Below are positions 16,111 to 24,719 of a DNA stretch of 38,854 nt, in pieces (position 1 is the stretch's first letter; the number at the start of each line of letters is the position of its first letter). This DNA is from Deltaproteobacteria bacterium. GTDB taxonomy: Bacteria > Desulfobacterota > Desulfovibrionia > Desulfovibrionales > Desulfovibrionaceae. The stretch spans positions 1 to 38,854 of the forward strand of contig SAAX01000021.1 in assembly GCA_009929215.1 (NCBI GenBank), read 5' to 3'. A program made the translations under genes and the position numbers. The notes below the pieces were generated by a model. The model searched no databases. It was not told the origin of the DNA and saw only the letters and a program-made list of their open reading frames with translations.

Positions 16111-19100
16111 ATGAGCCAGGAATTTTTTGATCCGGAACTTTTCGCCGACTTTATCGCGGAAGCCAAAGAACATCTCGAAACCATCGAGCCGAATCTGCTT
16201 GAGCTTGAAAAAGCTCCGGACAACCTTGCCCTGCTGAATGATATCTTTCGTCCCATGCACTCCCTCAAAGGCGCATCGGGCTTTCTGGGGCTGAACCGTA
16301 TCAACCAGCTTGCGCACAAGTCAGAAAACATTCTGGACGAACTGCGCAAGGGCACTATGGTTGTGACCTCGGAAATCATGGATGTCATCCTGGCCTCCAC
16401 TGATGCCCTGCGCCAGATGATCGACAATCTTGAATCCAGCAACGCCGAAGGCGATGTGGAAATTGAACATATCATGGCCCAGATCGACGCCATCATGGCG
16501 GGCGAAACTGCGCCGCAGCTTACCGTGCAGCCAGATGCGGCAGAAGCGGCCCCGGCAGAAGAAGCTGTGGTAGAAGCCACACTTGCTGCCGCGCCCGCCG
16601 AGCCCGCAGACGCCGCAGCAGACGCACAGGCTGAAGAGCAGGCCCCGGTTGCTGATGCGGCTGGGCAAGGCGAAAATGCCGCAAGCGGCGACAAGCAAGG
16701 TGACAGCGGCCCCACCATGTCTGGCAAAGACTGGGTGCTCACCCTGCCCGAAGTTCCTTCGTATACCCTCACCGCCTTTGGCGAGGGGCATCTGAAAGAT
16801 TTTATCGACGAGTCCAACGACACCATCGAAAATCTTACCAATGGCCTGCTGGATCTGGAAGAAAACCCCATTGGCCGCGACGAGCTGGTCAACGATATTT
16901 TCCGTTTTTTCCACAACATGAAGGGCAACAGCGGCATTATCGGCTACATCGAGCTCAACTCCCTCACTCACGAGGCAGAAACTCTGCTCAATAATGTTCG
17001 CCAGGGCAAAATTACACCCAACCACGATCTTATTGACCTTTTGCTGCTCGTGGTGGACGTGCTTGAAGCCCTGGTGCAGAGAATCAACATTGAGGCCGGG
17101 TCTGCCAGCCCCTTCATCATTGATCCTGTGGTTACACAGTTGCAGCAAGCACAGACCGGCGGGCCCATCTCTCTGCCCAAGGAGCTGCTTGAAGCCCAGG
17201 CCAACCAAAACGGTACAGGCCAGCACGAAGCGGAAGCCCAAGAGGATTCTGACCAAGATACTTCTGCCGCAGACGCCCCTGCCAAGGAGCATGCCCCCGT
17301 TGATGTGGTCATGCCCACCATCATTGCCGTTGGCACAGAAAATGAAGATATCGATGCCTTTAGCGCCACCGTGCGCCAGCAGTTTGAGATCATTCATGCC
17401 GGGCTTGAAACGCTCAAAAAAGACGGCAGCCACAAAGAATCCATAGATGCTCTCTACCGCTGCCTTATGGCGATCAAGAGCGCATGCGCCTTCATGGAAT
17501 TTGAAGACATCAAGGTCTACGCAGAACGCACTGCGGGCATTGTGGATCAAGGGCGCATCAGCGGCATTGATTTTGAACTTATGGTTGATCTGCTGGAGCA
17601 GGAAGTTGCCATCATCCGCGACATGATCCAGCAGAAGATTGAAGGTGCTTCAGCTCCGGCAGCCGCAGCTGCGCCAGCCCCGGCCCCTGCTGCTACAGCT
17701 GCACCCGCAGCCGATGCCAAGGCCCCCCCCGCGCAAGCCAATGCGGAAAAAGACTCTGCGGCGGCCAAGGCCCCTGCCGAATCGGCTGATGCGGCCACTG
17801 CTGAACCTGTTGCGGCCAAGCCGGCGGCTCCTGCTGCACCGTCAAAACCCGCTGAGCCTGCCAAGCCTGCCGCACCGGCTACTCCTGCGGCTGCGGCAAA
17901 ACCTGCTGAACCTGCCAAACCTGCAGCCCCGGCCAAACCTGCGGCCCCGGCCAAGCCTGTGGCTGCGGCCAAGCCTGCGGCGGCTACGGCAGCTGCCCCC
18001 GCACAGGAAAATCACAAGGGCTCCTCAACCATCCGCGTTGATCATGAGCGCCTCGATCACCTTATGAACCTGATCGGCGAGCTCATCATCAACCGCAACA
18101 GGTACACCCTCATTGCCCGTTCCCTTGAAGACACCGGGCATGACGTAGATATTTCGCAGGTTGCCCAAAGCCTTTCTGAAACAACCTATGCCATGGCGCG
18201 CATATCTGATGATCTGCAAGACACCATCATGAAGGTGCGCATGGTTCCGGTTTCTTCGGTGTTCTCGCGCTTTCCCCGGCTGGTGCGCGACCTTTCGCGC
18301 AAAAGCGGCAAGGAAGTTGACCTGGTCATGGAAGGCGAAGAAACAGAACTGGACAAGAGCGTGGTGGAAGTCATCGGCGACCCCCTCGTGCACCTTATCC
18401 GAAACTCTGTTGACCACGGCATTGAACCCGAGGAACAGCGGCTGGCCGCTGGCAAACCCGCCAAGGGCAAGGTTGTGCTGCGCGCCTTCCACAAGGGCAA
18501 CTCTGTAGCCATTGAAATAGAAGACGACGGCAAGGGCATAGACCCTGTAAAAATGCGCGAAATAGCCGTGCGCAAAGGCGTCATCACCCCTGAAGAAGCC
18601 GCCCAACTTGACGACCGCGAATCGCTGGAGCTTATCTTTGCCCCCGGTTTTTCGTCGGCAGAAAAAATCACCGACATTTCTGGCCGTGGCGTGGGCATGG
18701 ATGTGGTGCGCACCAACATCAAGAACCTCAAGGGCAGCGTCAACACCCACTCTGAAATCGGCAAGGGCACACGCTTTACCCTGAGCCTGCCCCTTACACT
18801 GGCAATTATTGACGCGCTTATGGTCAATGTTTCCGGGCAGATGTACGCAATTCCCCTTGATGCCGTTTCTGAAACCACCAAGATTGAGGCCCAGCGTCTT
18901 ACAGACGTCAAGGGACGCAAGGCCGTCACCCTGCGCGGCGAAGTACTTGGCGTTGTAGAACTTTCTGAAATGCTGGGTCTGCCCCGCACCGATCCTCTGC
19001 CCGATGTGCTCTCGGTTGTGGTCATCCACGACAACGATCGTCGCCTGGGCCTTGTTGTCGATCGTCTGCTGGAACGCCAGGAAATCGTCATCAAGCCTTT

Positions 19101-19269
19101 GGGCGCATACCTTGGCGATCTCAAGGGCATTTCGGGCGCAACCATCATGGGCGACGGCTCGGTTATTCTGATCCTCGACCCGCACGAAATCTACACCCTG
19201 GCCACGTCCAAGGCCTCATCCATGGGGTCGGGCGAACAAGGCAAACAGTCAATGTCTGCCAGAATGTAA
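16111..19269 (+). CDS. cheA: chemotaxis histidine kinase CheA with two active and one degenerate Hpt domain
   Basis: The central kinase of the operon, 1052 residues against about 650 for typical CheA. Domain order: Hpt 1 with H50 (MHSLKGASGF), Hpt 2 with H268 (FHNMKGNSGI), a third Hpt-like bundle (about 410-510) in which the histidine position is Met453 (LMAIKSACAF), and an Ala/Pro/Lys linker (about 511-638) with KPAEPAKPAAPA-type repeats. Then come the dimerisation helices from about 645, an ATPase domain (N box around HLIRNSVDHG at 761, EDDGKGID, GRGVGMDVV) and a C-terminal CheW-like domain (about 915-1035). I saw no CheY-binding P2 domain; the linker takes its place. It is the last gene of the operon and has a strong terminator after it. 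Confidence 0.95.
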   Translation: MSQEFFDPELFADFIAEAKEHLETIEPNLLELEKAPDNLALLNDIFRPMHSLKGASGFLGLNRINQLAHKSENILDELRKGTMVVTSEIMDVILASTDALRQMIDNLESSNAEGDVEIEHIMAQIDAIMAGETAPQLTVQPDAAEAAPAEEAVVEATLAAAPAEPADAAADAQAEEQAPVADAAGQGENAASGDKQGDSGPTMSGKDWVLTLPEVPSYTLTAFGEGHLKDFIDESNDTIENLTNGLLDLEENPIGRDELVNDIFRFFHNMKGNSGIIGYIELNSLTHEAETLLNNVRQGKITPNHDLIDLLLLVVDVLEALVQRINIEAGSASPFIIDPVVTQLQQAQTGGPISLPKELLEAQANQNGTGQHEAEAQEDSDQDTSAADAPAKEHAPVDVVMPTIIAVGTENEDIDAFSATVRQQFEIIHAGLETLKKDGSHKESIDALYRCLMAIKSACAFMEFEDIKVYAERTAGIVDQGRISGIDFELMVDLLEQEVAIIRDMIQQKIEGASAPAAAAAPAPAPAATAAPAADAKAPPAQANAEKDSAAAKAPAESADAATAEPVAAKPAAPAAPSKPAEPAKPAAPATPAAAAKPAEPAKPAAPAKPAAPAKPVAAAKPAAATAAAPAQENHKGSSTIRVDHERLDHLMNLIGELIINRNRYTLIARSLEDTGHDVDISQVAQSLSETTYAMARISDDLQDTIMKVRMVPVSSVFSRFPRLVRDLSRKSGKEVDLVMEGEETELDKSVVEVIGDPLVHLIRNSVDHGIEPEEQRLAAGKPAKGKVVLRAFHKGNSVAIEIEDDGKGIDPVKMREIAVRKGVITPEEAAQLDDRESLELIFAPGFSSAEKITDISGRGVGMDVVRTNIKNLKGSVNTHSEIGKGTRFTLSLPLTLAIIDALMVNVSGQMYAIPLDAVSETTKIEAQRLTDVKGRKAVTLRGEVLGVVELSEMLGLPRTDPLPDVLSVVVIHDNDRRLGLVVDRLLERQEIVIKPLGAYLGDLKGISGATIMGDGSVILILDPHEIYTLATSKASSMGSGEQGKQSMSARM

Positions 19270-19281
19270 GATCGAGATATC

Positions 19282-19303
19282 AAAGGGGGCTACGGCCCCC
19301 TTT
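19282..19303 (+). terminator. terminator of the che operon
   Basis: AAAGGGGGC pairs perfectly with GCCCCCTTT around a TACG tetraloop. A T run (TTTTTT) follows five bases later. Confidence 0.85.
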
Positions 19304-19336
19304 CTGCTTTTTTGCCTTCCAGACAGCGAGAAAACC

Positions 19337-19852
19337 ATGATCGAACTTTTGAGCAAGCGCCGCAGCATACGCAAATTCACATCGCAAGCCGTGAGCGATG
19401 AACACCTTGAAAAACTCCTTGCCGCAGCCCTGCTGGCCCCGTCGTCCAAGGATACCCGCCCTGTGGAGCTGGTGGCCGTGCGCGACAAGGGCATGATTGC
19501 AGCCCTGGCCGCATGCCGCGACTCAGGCACCATGCCCCTGCACACAGCGGCCCTGGTGCTGGCCGTAACCGCCGATACGGGCAAAGCCGATGTGTGGGTC
19601 GAAAACGCCTCCATTGCCGCCATACTGGTGCAGCTTGAGGCAGAAAATCTTGGCCTTGGCTCTACCTGGGTGCAGATGCGCCTGCGCACCAATGGCGAAA
19701 AATCTGCCGAGGCAGAGGTGCGTAAAACTCTTGGCATTCCAGAAAATTTTGGAGTAATGTGCCTGCTGGCCATTGGGCACAAGGACGAAGTTAAGCAGCC
19801 CCGCCAGCTCGATGCCGCTGACTGGACCCGCACCCACAACGAGCGCTTCTAG
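19337..19852 (+). CDS. nitroreductase-family flavoprotein
   Basis: A 171-residue FMN-dependent oxidoreductase of the nitroreductase superfamily. The opening MIELLSKRRSIRKF is the FMN-phosphate-binding motif, followed by LLAAALLAPSSKDTRP, WVENASIAAILVQLEAENLGLGSTW and a C-terminal AIGHKDE segment. It lacks the long insertions of dedicated NfsA or BluB types, so the substrate is not predictable. It lies 34 bases after the che terminator and may use its own promoter within or after that hairpin, though none is clear. The 256-base gap to rpmB shows nothing beyond the rpmB ribosome site. Confidence 0.88.
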   Translation: MIELLSKRRSIRKFTSQAVSDEHLEKLLAAALLAPSSKDTRPVELVAVRDKGMIAALAACRDSGTMPLHTAALVLAVTADTGKADVWVENASIAAILVQLEAENLGLGSTWVQMRLRTNGEKSAEAEVRKTLGIPENFGVMCLLAIGHKDEVKQPRQLDAADWTRTHNERF

Positions 19853-20108
19853 CAGATTTTTTCACAGTTTTTCGCTGCCCTGCGGCAGCTAGCAGTGCCC
19901 CATGAACCGGGGCAGGCAGATGTATCGGCAAGACCCACAGGCTTGGTCGCCTTTTTTTGAGAAAATTTCTTGCCTTTCCATACTGCATGAGCTATATGAC
20001 CTTTTCGCGCGGTTACGCCCACATGCAACGCTGTCATTATTTTCGGCGCGGGCCTAGTTTTATGCCGCATTTGAAACGAACTGTTTTTTTGCATATACGG
20101 AGGAAAGT

Positions 20109-20318
20109 ATGAGCAAGGAATGCATCTTTTGCGGCAAAAAGCCCCAGGTCGGCAATCTTGTGAGCCACTCCAACATCAAGACCAAGCGCCGCTTCAATCC
20201 CAATTTGCAGCGCGTGCGTCACCAGTTCCCCGACGGCAGCGTGCGCACCCTTTCCGTGTGCACCCGTTGCATTCGCTCGGGCGCGGTGACCAAGCCCACG
20301 GTGCGCAAGCAGGCCTAA
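20109..20318 (+). CDS. rpmB: ribosomal protein bL28, zinc-binding form
   Basis: Large-subunit ribosomal protein of 69 residues. It keeps two cysteine pairs, C5/C8 (ECIFCGKK) and the CTRC pair near residue 51, the zinc-ribbon C+ version of the protein. Some bacteria carry a second, cysteine-free paralogue expressed under zinc starvation; none is seen in this window. A strong GGAGGAAAGT ribosome site precedes the ATG and an intrinsic terminator follows 22 bases after the stop, so the gene is a single transcription unit. Confidence 0.97.
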   Translation: MSKECIFCGKKPQVGNLVSHSNIKTKRRFNPNLQRVRHQFPDGSVRTLSVCTRCIRSGAVTKPTVRKQA

Positions 20319-20340
20319 CCGCCAGTCTTTTGCAGCTTTT

Positions 20341-20372
20341 AGCCCCGACAGGTTACTGCCGGGGCTTTTTTT
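20341..20372 (+). terminator. terminator of rpmB
   Basis: AGCCCCG (20341-20347) and CGGGGCT (20360-20366) form the stem, extended by CAG/CTG around GTTA, followed by seven T residues. Confidence 0.88.
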
Positions 20373-20376
20373 GCTT

Positions 20377-21351
20377 ATGCGCACCACTACGCCTAGGGTT
20401 TTTGTCTTTTCGTGCTACTGGCGCTTGCGGCGCAGGCCCAACAGCCTGCCTCTTGATTGGCGTCCTGTTGCCAGCACCCAGGGCACTACACGCTACACGC
20501 GCTTTCGCGAGTGGCTTTTGGTGCTCAATGCCTGCGGTATTCCGCATCAGACCATCCAGATGAATGGCAGGGAATATATCTATGTGCCTGCCCTGCTCGA
20601 AAACATTGCGTTGAATGAACTGGGAGCCTTTGCACAGGAGAGCACCTCTCCTTCCCCACAAGCACCGCCGCTTCCAGTACATCCGCACGCCTTTATGGCC
20701 GCCCTTGCCCTGCTACCTGTGATATTGTGGCACGGCTGGCGCATGGGCTGGTGGCACGCCCCCATGTGGCTGCCCGCTCCAGACCTGTGGAACGCTGCGG
20801 GGGTTCTGGATGGGGTGCGCGTGCGCGTTTTCAACGAGTGGTACAGAACTGTCACCGCGCTCACCCTGCACGCCAGCCTCACCCATCTTTGCGGCAATGT
20901 GGCCTTTGGTTCCCTATTTCTCACCCTGTTGGCACGACTAACGGGCATTGGCAGGGCCTTGTGGCTCACCCTGCTTGGAGGCGCGATGGGCAACGCCCTT
21001 ACGGCCATGCTGCGCCCACGCCCCGTGCTCAGCATGGGATTTTCAACCGCGCTCTTTGCCAGCATTGGCGCCATGTCAGGCTACATGGCCTGTCAGCAAC
21101 AAGGCAAACGCAAGGCCATGCTGCCCGTGGCTGCCGCTGCCGCCCTGCTGGCCATGCTGGGCACTGAGGGCGAAAATACAGACTACATCGCCCATCTGGC
21201 GGGCCTTGGCTGTGGGCTGGCCCTTGGCGCATTTAAGGGCTGGCGGGCGCGCAACAACCGTGCGCGGCTGGGCCAATGGTTGTCAGGAGCCGCCGCAGCC
21301 CTGCTTGTGGCAGGGGCCTGGTGGTGGGCATTTGCCGCCATCAGCAGCTGA
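20377..21351 (+). CDS. rhomboid-family intramembrane serine protease
   Basis: Predicted integral-membrane protease of 324 residues that cleaves membrane-spanning substrates. After a cytoplasmic N-terminal region of about 100 residues there are roughly six to seven membrane helices. The catalytic pair is S223 (MGFSTALF, a GxS motif) and H273 (YIAHLAGL), with the oxyanion-side LTHLCGN helix before it. The motif reads GFST where GASG or GxSG is usual. The ATG at 20377 lies only four bases after the T run of the rpmB terminator, with no ribosome site, so it must be read from terminator read-through, an unseen promoter, or a later start. The substrate is unknown. Confidence 0.8.
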   Translation: MRTTTPRVFVFSCYWRLRRRPNSLPLDWRPVASTQGTTRYTRFREWLLVLNACGIPHQTIQMNGREYIYVPALLENIALNELGAFAQESTSPSPQAPPLPVHPHAFMAALALLPVILWHGWRMGWWHAPMWLPAPDLWNAAGVLDGVRVRVFNEWYRTVTALTLHASLTHLCGNVAFGSLFLTLLARLTGIGRALWLTLLGGAMGNALTAMLRPRPVLSMGFSTALFASIGAMSGYMACQQQGKRKAMLPVAAAAALLAMLGTEGENTDYIAHLAGLGCGLALGAFKGWRARNNRARLGQWLSGAAAALLVAGAWWWAFAAISS

Positions 21352-21360
21352 CCGCAAAGA

Positions 21361-21400
21361 ACAAAACGGCCCCAACACGCTCACGCGCATCAGGGCCGTT
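21361..21400 (-). terminator. terminator of the carbamoyltransferase-like/exporter operon
   Basis: AACGGCCC (21365-21372) and GGGCCGTT (21393-21400) form an 8-bp stem. In minus-strand RNA it ends in TTTTGTT. It lies between convergent genes but lacks a T run on the plus strand. Confidence 0.65.
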
Positions 21401-21487
21401 GATCTTCACCAATCTTCGCAATGCCTACTTTGCCAGAAATCTGGCTGCGATTTACCTGTACTTCTGGCGCAATCCGCGCCATCCCAC

Positions 21488-21997
21488 CTACTGTGGCTTG
21501 CCGCTCTGGCTCAACCTGTGCAGCGTGCGGCCCAGCGGGGCCTCGCGGTGAAAGAGCAGCAAGGGCAAAATGGCCCCTATTGCCAGCGCACACATGATAA
21601 AAAAAGCCGTCAGCCCATTGTAGACCACGCTTACCAGCACAGCCTGGCCTTGCTCAGTACCAGCGGTATTGAGAAACTTGAGCGTGGCCAGAATGGCCTT
21701 GTAGGCAAACATGCCGGGAATCATGGGCAACAGCGCGGGGAACACAAACATCTCGGCCGGGGTATGACACCGCCGCGCAATGGGCATGCTGCAAAATGAA
21801 ATTATCAGCCCCGCGCACAGCGAGGCACTGGCAATGCCCACATGGGCCTGCAACAGCAAAAAACGGCTCATATGCCCGGCGGCAGCCAGCAATCCGGCCA
21901 TCACGGCGATGCGCTTTGTGGGCCGTGATATGGCCGCAAAACCCACAGCGGCAACCGCCGCCAATGCGCCATCAATCAAGCAATCCACCAGCATCAT
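21488..21997 (-). CDS. ThrE-type exporter, small membrane subunit (YjjB-like)
   Basis: A 169-residue membrane protein of the ThrE_2 family with about five helices. The family motif-like stretch FPALLPMIPGMFAYKAI and the C-terminal FIMCALAIGAILPLLLFHRE are typical. Together with the gene upstream it reproduces the two halves of the threonine/serine exporter ThrE as separate polypeptides, as in the YjjP-YjjB pair of enteric bacteria, which exports succinate. The start is the first ATG of an ATGATG that overlaps the upstream TGA by four bases, indicating coupled translation. The transported compound cannot be read from sequence. Confidence 0.85.
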   Translation of the reverse strand: MMLVDCLIDGALAAVAAVGFAAISRPTKRIAVMAGLLAAAGHMSRFLLLQAHVGIASASLCAGLIISFCSMPIARRCHTPAEMFVFPALLPMIPGMFAYKAILATLKFLNTAGTEQGQAVLVSVVYNGLTAFFIMCALAIGAILPLLLFHREAPLGRTLHRLSQSGKPQ

Positions 21998-22896
21998 AGC
22001 GAGTCCACCCCCATAAGCAGCATGGTTGTGGCCAGGCCCAGAGCAATGCAAATTATCAGCGTACTTGCCTGAATAAGCCGCGAAACGCCCATGAGCACAT
22101 GCCCGTCAAGGATGTCCAGCATAGCGTTGATAAGCGGAATGCCGGGGATAAGAAAGAGCACACTTGCCGCCATGGCGGTTTGCGGCGTGCTGCCCAGTTG
22201 CAGCACAACGCCCAGCGATGCCAGCAACGATGCCGCAAATGAGCACAAAAAAAAGGTAACCTTTAGATCAAGGCCCCAGTGCAACATTTTTTGCCGCAGA
22301 TAAAAACCCAGTAGGGTTGCGGCAAAAACCAGCCCCATGGCTGTGAGATCGCCATTAAACAAGCCGCAAAATGCCGCATTGGCGCAGGCCACAAGAAAGC
22401 GCAACAGCACAGGGTTGAGTGTGGGCACTGCGCAAATGGTACTGAAACGCTGCCGTGCCTCGTCAAGGCTGAGGCCTTCATCGGCAATGCTCCAGCTCAG
22501 GGCATTGAGCGCTGCTACCCTCTGAAAATTGGGCGCACCCGAAACAATGGAGCTCACCGCAGTGCGGCGCTCCGCAGGAATACCCCCCTCGGCAGGTTTG
22601 ATGACCGAAAGCATGAGATGTTTGGGAAAAATCGCCAGCTCCACCTCAAAGCCATAGGCCCGGGCTATGCGGCAGGCGGTGCGGTCCACGCGTGTGGTCT
22701 GCCCGCCTGCCCCAAGCAAGGTCGAGGAAAAAACTTGAATAAACTCAATAAGTTCTTTGGCTGTAAGCACGGCCCTTTCAGCCCCCGTGGCGGCACTTGC
22801 GCCGCCTTGGTCTGGTATTGAAGAACCATTATTGCTACAAACCGCCGCTACAGTTGGCAGACCATTAAAATTGCCCTGCCCGTTGATCAAACCCAT
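21994..22896 (-). CDS. ThrE-type exporter, large subunit (YjjP-like)
   Basis: A 300-residue protein of the ThrE N-terminal (DUF1212) family. A cytoplasmic domain of about 150 residues (FSSTLLGAGGQTTRVDRTA, the family's opening motif) is followed by about five membrane helices, including LFLIPGIPLINAMLDILDG. It begins three bases after the stop of the carbamoyltransferase-like gene and ends inside the start of the small subunit, so all three are one translationally coupled unit. The first 35 or so residues are unlike the family, so a later start is possible, but no better ribosome site was seen. Confidence 0.85.
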   Translation of the reverse strand: MGLINGQGNFNGLPTVAAVCSNNGSSIPDQGGASAATGAERAVLTAKELIEFIQVFSSTLLGAGGQTTRVDRTACRIARAYGFEVELAIFPKHLMLSVIKPAEGGIPAERRTAVSSIVSGAPNFQRVAALNALSWSIADEGLSLDEARQRFSTICAVPTLNPVLLRFLVACANAAFCGLFNGDLTAMGLVFAATLLGFYLRQKMLHWGLDLKVTFFLCSFAASLLASLGVVLQLGSTPQTAMAASVLFLIPGIPLINAMLDILDGHVLMGVSRLIQASTLIICIALGLATTMLLMGVDSL

Positions 22897-22899
22897 AAA

Positions 22900-23793
22900 C
22901 TATATCCCGGTTTCATTATCAAGAAATACCCAGTGCAGCATACGTTTGTGTACACGCAAGCGGTATTCAGCCTGCTGCACCAGCAATGAAGACTTGCTTG
23001 TCAAAACGGAATCATCAACCCTGATGGCCGCCACTGGCGAAGCGCTCAGCATCAGGCGCACATCGCCCGCCGCCCTGGCAAGCAACGCAGGATCAACGCG
23101 CCAATGTTCGCGCTCTTCGTCGGTCAGGCCGCTGCGGCAACCCGCAAAAACATAATTGGCCCCATGCGCGGCTTCTTCAGGCGTTTCATGGAAGGTTACA
23201 GAACTACCCAACCGGGCCACGGCTTCTCTGAGCGGCGCGACATCTGTACGCGAAGGCACAGCCACTCGCAAGGCAAAAGGAAACCACGCTGTTGCTTCAA
23301 TCAGCGAATGCAGCGTGCCGTTGACGCAGCCAATCCAGGCGCAGGTTACACCATTAAGATAGCGCGAATTGCGCAGCATGCAGGCTATGTCGGCCAGGGC
23401 GTGCGCGGGGTGGGCATCGGGGCTGCCCGCGTTGATCAGCGGAAAGCGCAGACACGAGGCTTCCATGTCCCAACCGCCCACGGGCAGGCCGTACATGTAC
23501 ATGCAGTCGATGTAATAGCTGAACACCGGCAGCAGCTGTTCCTGATAATCGCTCATTTCAGTGCGCCAGATACCACGATTACCTTCGTACACCACAGCGC
23601 CGCCCATCTGCCGCACCGCCGCCGAGACACAAAGCCTCTCGGGCAGCGAATGCTGCGAAAACATCAGCAGGGCCACACGCTGGGCCATGAAATCTGTTTG
23701 CAACTTTGGTTCGGGCATGCCCAAAGCCTGCTGCACAAGTAACCAGGAAGCCTTTTCACCAAGACCTTTGATACTCAAAATATGTCTTGCCAT
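22900..23793 (-). CDS. carbamoyltransferase-like protein with degraded active-site motifs
   Basis: A 297-residue relative of ornithine/aspartate carbamoyltransferases, recognisable by overall length and by VALLMF, LGG-type MGGAVVYEG, HPAHALADI (128-136), WIGCVNGTLHSLIEA and the C-terminal QQAEYRLRVHKRMLHW. The carbamoyl-phosphate motif S-T-R-T-R is replaced by SQHSLPER (46-53). HPxQ reads HPAH, and the usual HCLP loop reads LSASP. Ordinary transcarbamylase chemistry is therefore doubtful; it may use another ligand or be regulatory. The ATG at 23793 has a perfect GGAGG five to nine bases upstream. It leads the exporter operon. Confidence 0.8.
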   Translation of the reverse strand: MARHILSIKGLGEKASWLLVQQALGMPEPKLQTDFMAQRVALLMFSQHSLPERLCVSAAVRQMGGAVVYEGNRGIWRTEMSDYQEQLLPVFSYYIDCMYMYGLPVGGWDMEASCLRFPLINAGSPDAHPAHALADIACMLRNSRYLNGVTCAWIGCVNGTLHSLIEATAWFPFALRVAVPSRTDVAPLREAVARLGSSVTFHETPEEAAHGANYVFAGCRSGLTDEEREHWRVDPALLARAAGDVRLMLSASPVAAIRVDDSVLTSKSSLLVQQAEYRLRVHKRMLHWVFLDNETGI

Positions 23794-23802
23794 AGATCCT
23801 CC

Positions 23803-23816
23803 GTGACGGGCGTCAC
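23803..23816. promoter_or_regulatory. dyad GTGACG-GG-CGTCAC beside the ribosome site
   Basis: A perfect 6-base dyad abuts the GGAGG of the carbamoyltransferase-like gene. It could be an operator or a small leader hairpin. The rest of the divergent gap to 24055 has a TATACT hexamer (24002-24007) without a good -35, and an imperfect TACACATGG...CCATTGTGTA repeat (about 23951-23990). Confidence 0.4.
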
Positions 23817-24055
23817 ATACAGTGTCTTTTGCCCGTGATACTGTTCTATCAATGCGTGAAAATTCTGTCCAGCTGTGGAAAAACAACAGGTTGCAGCCAT
23901 AACTGTATTCCACAGCCCATCAGAACGTTTTTTAACACATTGAAAACATTACACATGGATATTTTTGTCATATAAATACCCATTGTGTACTTGTGATTCA
24001 ATATACTTTTCAGCTAAAGTAGGTGGACCCAAATGCAGGGTTCACAGGAGCAAAC

Positions 24056-24718
24056 ATGAGAGCTTTTATTTTTGATCTGGACGGAACGCTGATTGACAGT
24101 CTGGAAGACATTGGCCAGGCCTGCAACGACGTTCTGGCCAGCCACGGTTACCCCGTCCACCCTCTGCCAAAGTATCGGTACTATGTGGGACGAGGCTTTC
24201 ATAAGCTTGTTGGAGATGCCCTGCCTGCTGGGGAAGCTGCCAGACTTTCTTCTGACGATCTCTCTGCACTGATTGCCGAAGCCCGCGCCCAGTATGGCAA
24301 AAACATGTGCGTGCGCACAAAGCCCTACGAAGGCATCACCAACGCCCTGCTGGCACTGGCCGATCAGGGACATCCGCTGGCGGTGCTTTCAAACAAGCCC
24401 GACGACCTCACCGTTGAGCTTGTTCAACGGTACTTCCCTGATGTGCCGTTTGCCCAGATACGCGGCGGGCGAGAAGGCGTGCCCCTCAAACCAGAGGCCG
24501 ATGCCCCCCTCGACATGCTCCGGCAGATGTCGGTTTTGCCCTCGGCAAGCTTTTATGTGGGTGACAGTAACGTGGACATATTCACCGCCCGCAATGCGGG
24601 TATGACCTCAATCGGTGTTGCCTGGGGTTTTCGCGGTGCAGACGAGCTGCGCGCGGCTCAGGCCGATTATGTCATCGATACGCCTGAGGCGCTGACGCGT
24701 CTCGCCATGGAGGCATAG
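24056..24718 (+). CDS. HAD-family phosphatase, phosphoglycolate phosphatase-like
   Basis: A 220-residue haloacid dehalogenase-superfamily hydrolase. Motif I DLDGTLIDS gives the nucleophilic aspartate, with a helical cap domain after it; motif II is LSNK and motif IV is YVGDSNVDI. Length and order match the Gph/PGP group, which dephosphorylates 2-phosphoglycolate or similar small phosphates. The exact substrate is uncertain. The ATG at 24056 has CAGGAG five bases upstream; an in-frame ATG at 24023 lacks one. Its stop is one base before the start of the ferredoxin-like gene, so the two are co-transcribed. Confidence 0.88.
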   Translation: MRAFIFDLDGTLIDSLEDIGQACNDVLASHGYPVHPLPKYRYYVGRGFHKLVGDALPAGEAARLSSDDLSALIAEARAQYGKNMCVRTKPYEGITNALLALADQGHPLAVLSNKPDDLTVELVQRYFPDVPFAQIRGGREGVPLKPEADAPLDMLRQMSVLPSASFYVGDSNVDIFTARNAGMTSIGVAWGFRGADELRAAQADYVIDTPEALTRLAMEA

Positions 24719-24719
24719 A

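Noticed and set aside
17641-18024. Repeats in the cheA linker as a mobile or CRISPR-like element
   Set aside because: They encode Lys-Pro-Ala units in frame inside a continuous gene; a flexible protein linker explains them.
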